DNA of 64,000 bases from assembly GCF_000337735.1 (NCBI RefSeq), contig NZ_AOHX01000029.1:51659-115658 (forward strand), written 5' to 3'. Both the position numbers and the translations under genes were made by a program. The first letter of the stretch is position 1. Each line of letters starts with the position of its first letter. Origin of the DNA: Natronorubrum sulfidifaciens JCM 14089 (GTDB lineage Archaea > Halobacteriota > Halobacteria > Halobacteriales > Natrialbaceae). Of the stretch, positions 62,819 to 64,000 are shown one piece after another. Below the pieces are notes generated by a model. That model was not told the DNA's origin and ran no database searches. It worked only from the letters and a program-made list of their open reading frames with translations.

Positions 62819-64000
62819 ATGGCGCAAGCGGGAAATTCTGAACTCGTCGACTCGTTCGAGCAATTCTTCCGCAACTACTACGACAACGAGATCAAGCAGC
62901 TTGCGCAGCGATATCCAAACGAACAGCGCTCGCTTCACGTGGACTGGCAGGATCTCTATCGGTTCGATCCTGATCTCGCAGACGACGTTCTGAACCAGCC
63001 TGAACAGCTCCAGCGCTACGCCGAGGAAGCGCTGCGGCTGTACGACCTGCCGATCGACGTCAGCCTCGGACAGGCTCACGTCCGAATCCGCAACCTTCCC
63101 GAGACGGAATCGCCGGAAATACGCGACATTCGCGCCCGGGATATGAACTCCCTCGTGCAGGTCCATGGCATCGTTCGGAAAGCGACCGACGTTCGCCCGA
63201 AGATCGAAGAGGCCGCCTTCGAGTGTCAACTCTGTGGCACCCTGAATCGGATTCCGCAGTCGAGTGGGGATTTTCAGGAACCCCACGAGTGCCAGGGCTG
63301 TGAACGACAGGGGCCGTTCAAAGTCAACTTCGACCAATCGGAGTTCGTCGACTCCCAAAAGCTTCGGATGCAAGAGAGCCCTGAAGGCCTCCGCGGTGGG
63401 GAGACTCCACAGTCACTCGACGTCCACATCGAAGACGACATCACTGGCGAAGTCACCCCCGGCGACCACGTCTCGGCGACCGGCGTCTTGCGACTCGAGC
63501 AACAGGGCAACGATCAGGAGAAATCGCCCGTCTTCGATTTCTATATGGAGGGGATGTCCGTCGACGTCGACGAAGAGCAGTTCGAGGACATGGACATCAC
63601 CGACGAGGACAAAGAAGAGATCGTCCGCCTCTCCTCGAGTGAGGACATCTACGAGAAAATGGTCGCCTCGATCGCGCCCTCCATCTACGGCTACGACCAG
63701 GAGAAACTCGCGATGATCCTCCAGTTGTTTTCGGGCGTCACTAAACAGTTGCCCGACGGTTCGAGAATCCGAGGTGACCTGCATATGCTCCTCATTGGTG
63801 ATCCTGGTACTGGTAAGTGTGTCCACGGAGATACAAAAATAACACTCGCAGATGGCCGTAACGTCCCAATTCGGGAAATTGTCGAGTCGAATCTGGAGGA
63901 CCCGAAGCCGATCGATGATGGCTGGTACGACGAGATAGATTTCAACATCCCGTCCCTACAGGACAATGGCTCAATCGCACCGCAGCGGGCAACTAAAGTC
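62819..64000 (+). CDS. mcm: MCM replicative helicase (partial, 3' end outside window)
   Basis: The start ATG 62819 gives MAQAGNSELVDSFEQFF. The N-terminal domain carries a zinc finger (FECQLCGTLNR ... HECQGCERQG), then VDVDEEQFEDMDITDEDK, and SIYGYDQEKLAMILQLFSGV leading to Walker A GDPGTGK (about residues 327-333). There an intein begins. MCM hexamers unwind chromosomal DNA. The gene continues beyond 64000. Confidence 0.95.
   Translation, partial: MAQAGNSELVDSFEQFFRNYYDNEIKQLAQRYPNEQRSLHVDWQDLYRFDPDLADDVLNQPEQLQRYAEEALRLYDLPIDVSLGQAHVRIRNLPETESPEIRDIRARDMNSLVQVHGIVRKATDVRPKIEEAAFECQLCGTLNRIPQSSGDFQEPHECQGCERQGPFKVNFDQSEFVDSQKLRMQESPEGLRGGETPQSLDVHIEDDITGEVTPGDHVSATGVLRLEQQGNDQEKSPVFDFYMEGMSVDVDEEQFEDMDITDEDKEEIVRLSSSEDIYEKMVASIAPSIYGYDQEKLAMILQLFSGVTKQLPDGSRIRGDLHMLLIGDPGTGKCVHGDTKITLADGRNVPIREIVESNLEDPKPIDDGWYDEIDFNIPSLQDNGSIAPQRATKV
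63818..64000 (+). other. Intein start in the MCM Walker A motif
   Basis: Directly after the Walker A lysine comes CVHGDTKITLADGR, the intein block A (Cys1, then G-D-T), followed by NVPIREIVES. This is the insertion site often used in archaeal MCM inteins. The C-terminal splice site and any homing endonuclease are outside the window. Confidence 0.85.

Overview
The window is a piece of a haloarchaeal chromosome. The proteins are strongly acidic, CTCGAG-rich high-GC codon use dominates, and typical euryarchaeal genes are present: an HTH_10 (bacterio-opsin-activator type) regulator, type II glyceraldehyde-3-phosphate dehydrogenase, ribosomal protein L10e, a PGF-CTERM surface protein and an intein-carrying MCM helicase. 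I cannot name the genus with confidence; a Natrialbaceae-like organism would fit.

Layout. Positions 1-20847 are ordinary chromosome: tRNA-Asp, a frameshifted PD-(D/E)XK gene, a REC-GAF-HTH_10 regulator, a metabolic and stress-protein stretch, a site-2 protease, an ABC-2 exporter, carbonic anhydrase, a cold shock protein, a Ski2-like helicase and a BofA-like protein, ending in tRNA-Pro(TGG). Positions 20848-62277 are a 41.4-kb element integrated into that tRNA. A 25-bp direct repeat, the 3' end of tRNA-Pro, bounds it (attL 20823-20847, attR 62253-62277), and a tyrosine integrase lies next to attR. Positions 62278-64000 return to chromosome, with the start of mcm interrupted by an intein at Walker A.

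Inside the element there are three zones. (1) 20.8-27.8 kb: decayed genes, a serine recombinase, small regulators and hypothetical proteins, bracketed by two diverged copies of a GTTAAC-rich non-coding module (21439-21696 and 27528-27758). (2) 27.9-51.5 kb: a defence cargo. It holds McrB/McrC, an operon of DUF1156 DNA methylase, large SNF2 helicase and a triple helix-hairpin-helix protein, a GmrSD-type DUF262/DUF1524 protein, a zinc-ribbon HTH protein, a DUF499 ATPase divergent from a second SNF2 helicase plus a coiled-coil zinc protein, a HEPN-like protein, a DEDD exonuclease-like protein and a large unknown. (3) 51.5-62.2 kb: the element backbone. It holds a one-repeat TFB-like protein, a second DEDD exonuclease-like protein, a primase-helicase-OB-winged-helix fusion, an iteron-rich candidate origin, a recombinase-like protein without its catalytic residues, and the integrase.

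How it may work together (inference): the backbone supplies replication and integration. The cargo looks like a composite anti-DNA system with one modification enzyme (the DUF1156 methylase), two SNF2 motors, one BrxC/PglY-like ATPase and two separate restriction activities (McrBC and GmrSD type). Neither PglZ, which would define BREX, nor a DUF1998 protein, which would define DISARM, is present. Perfect or near-perfect palindromes lie at several of its promoters, suggesting dedicated repression.
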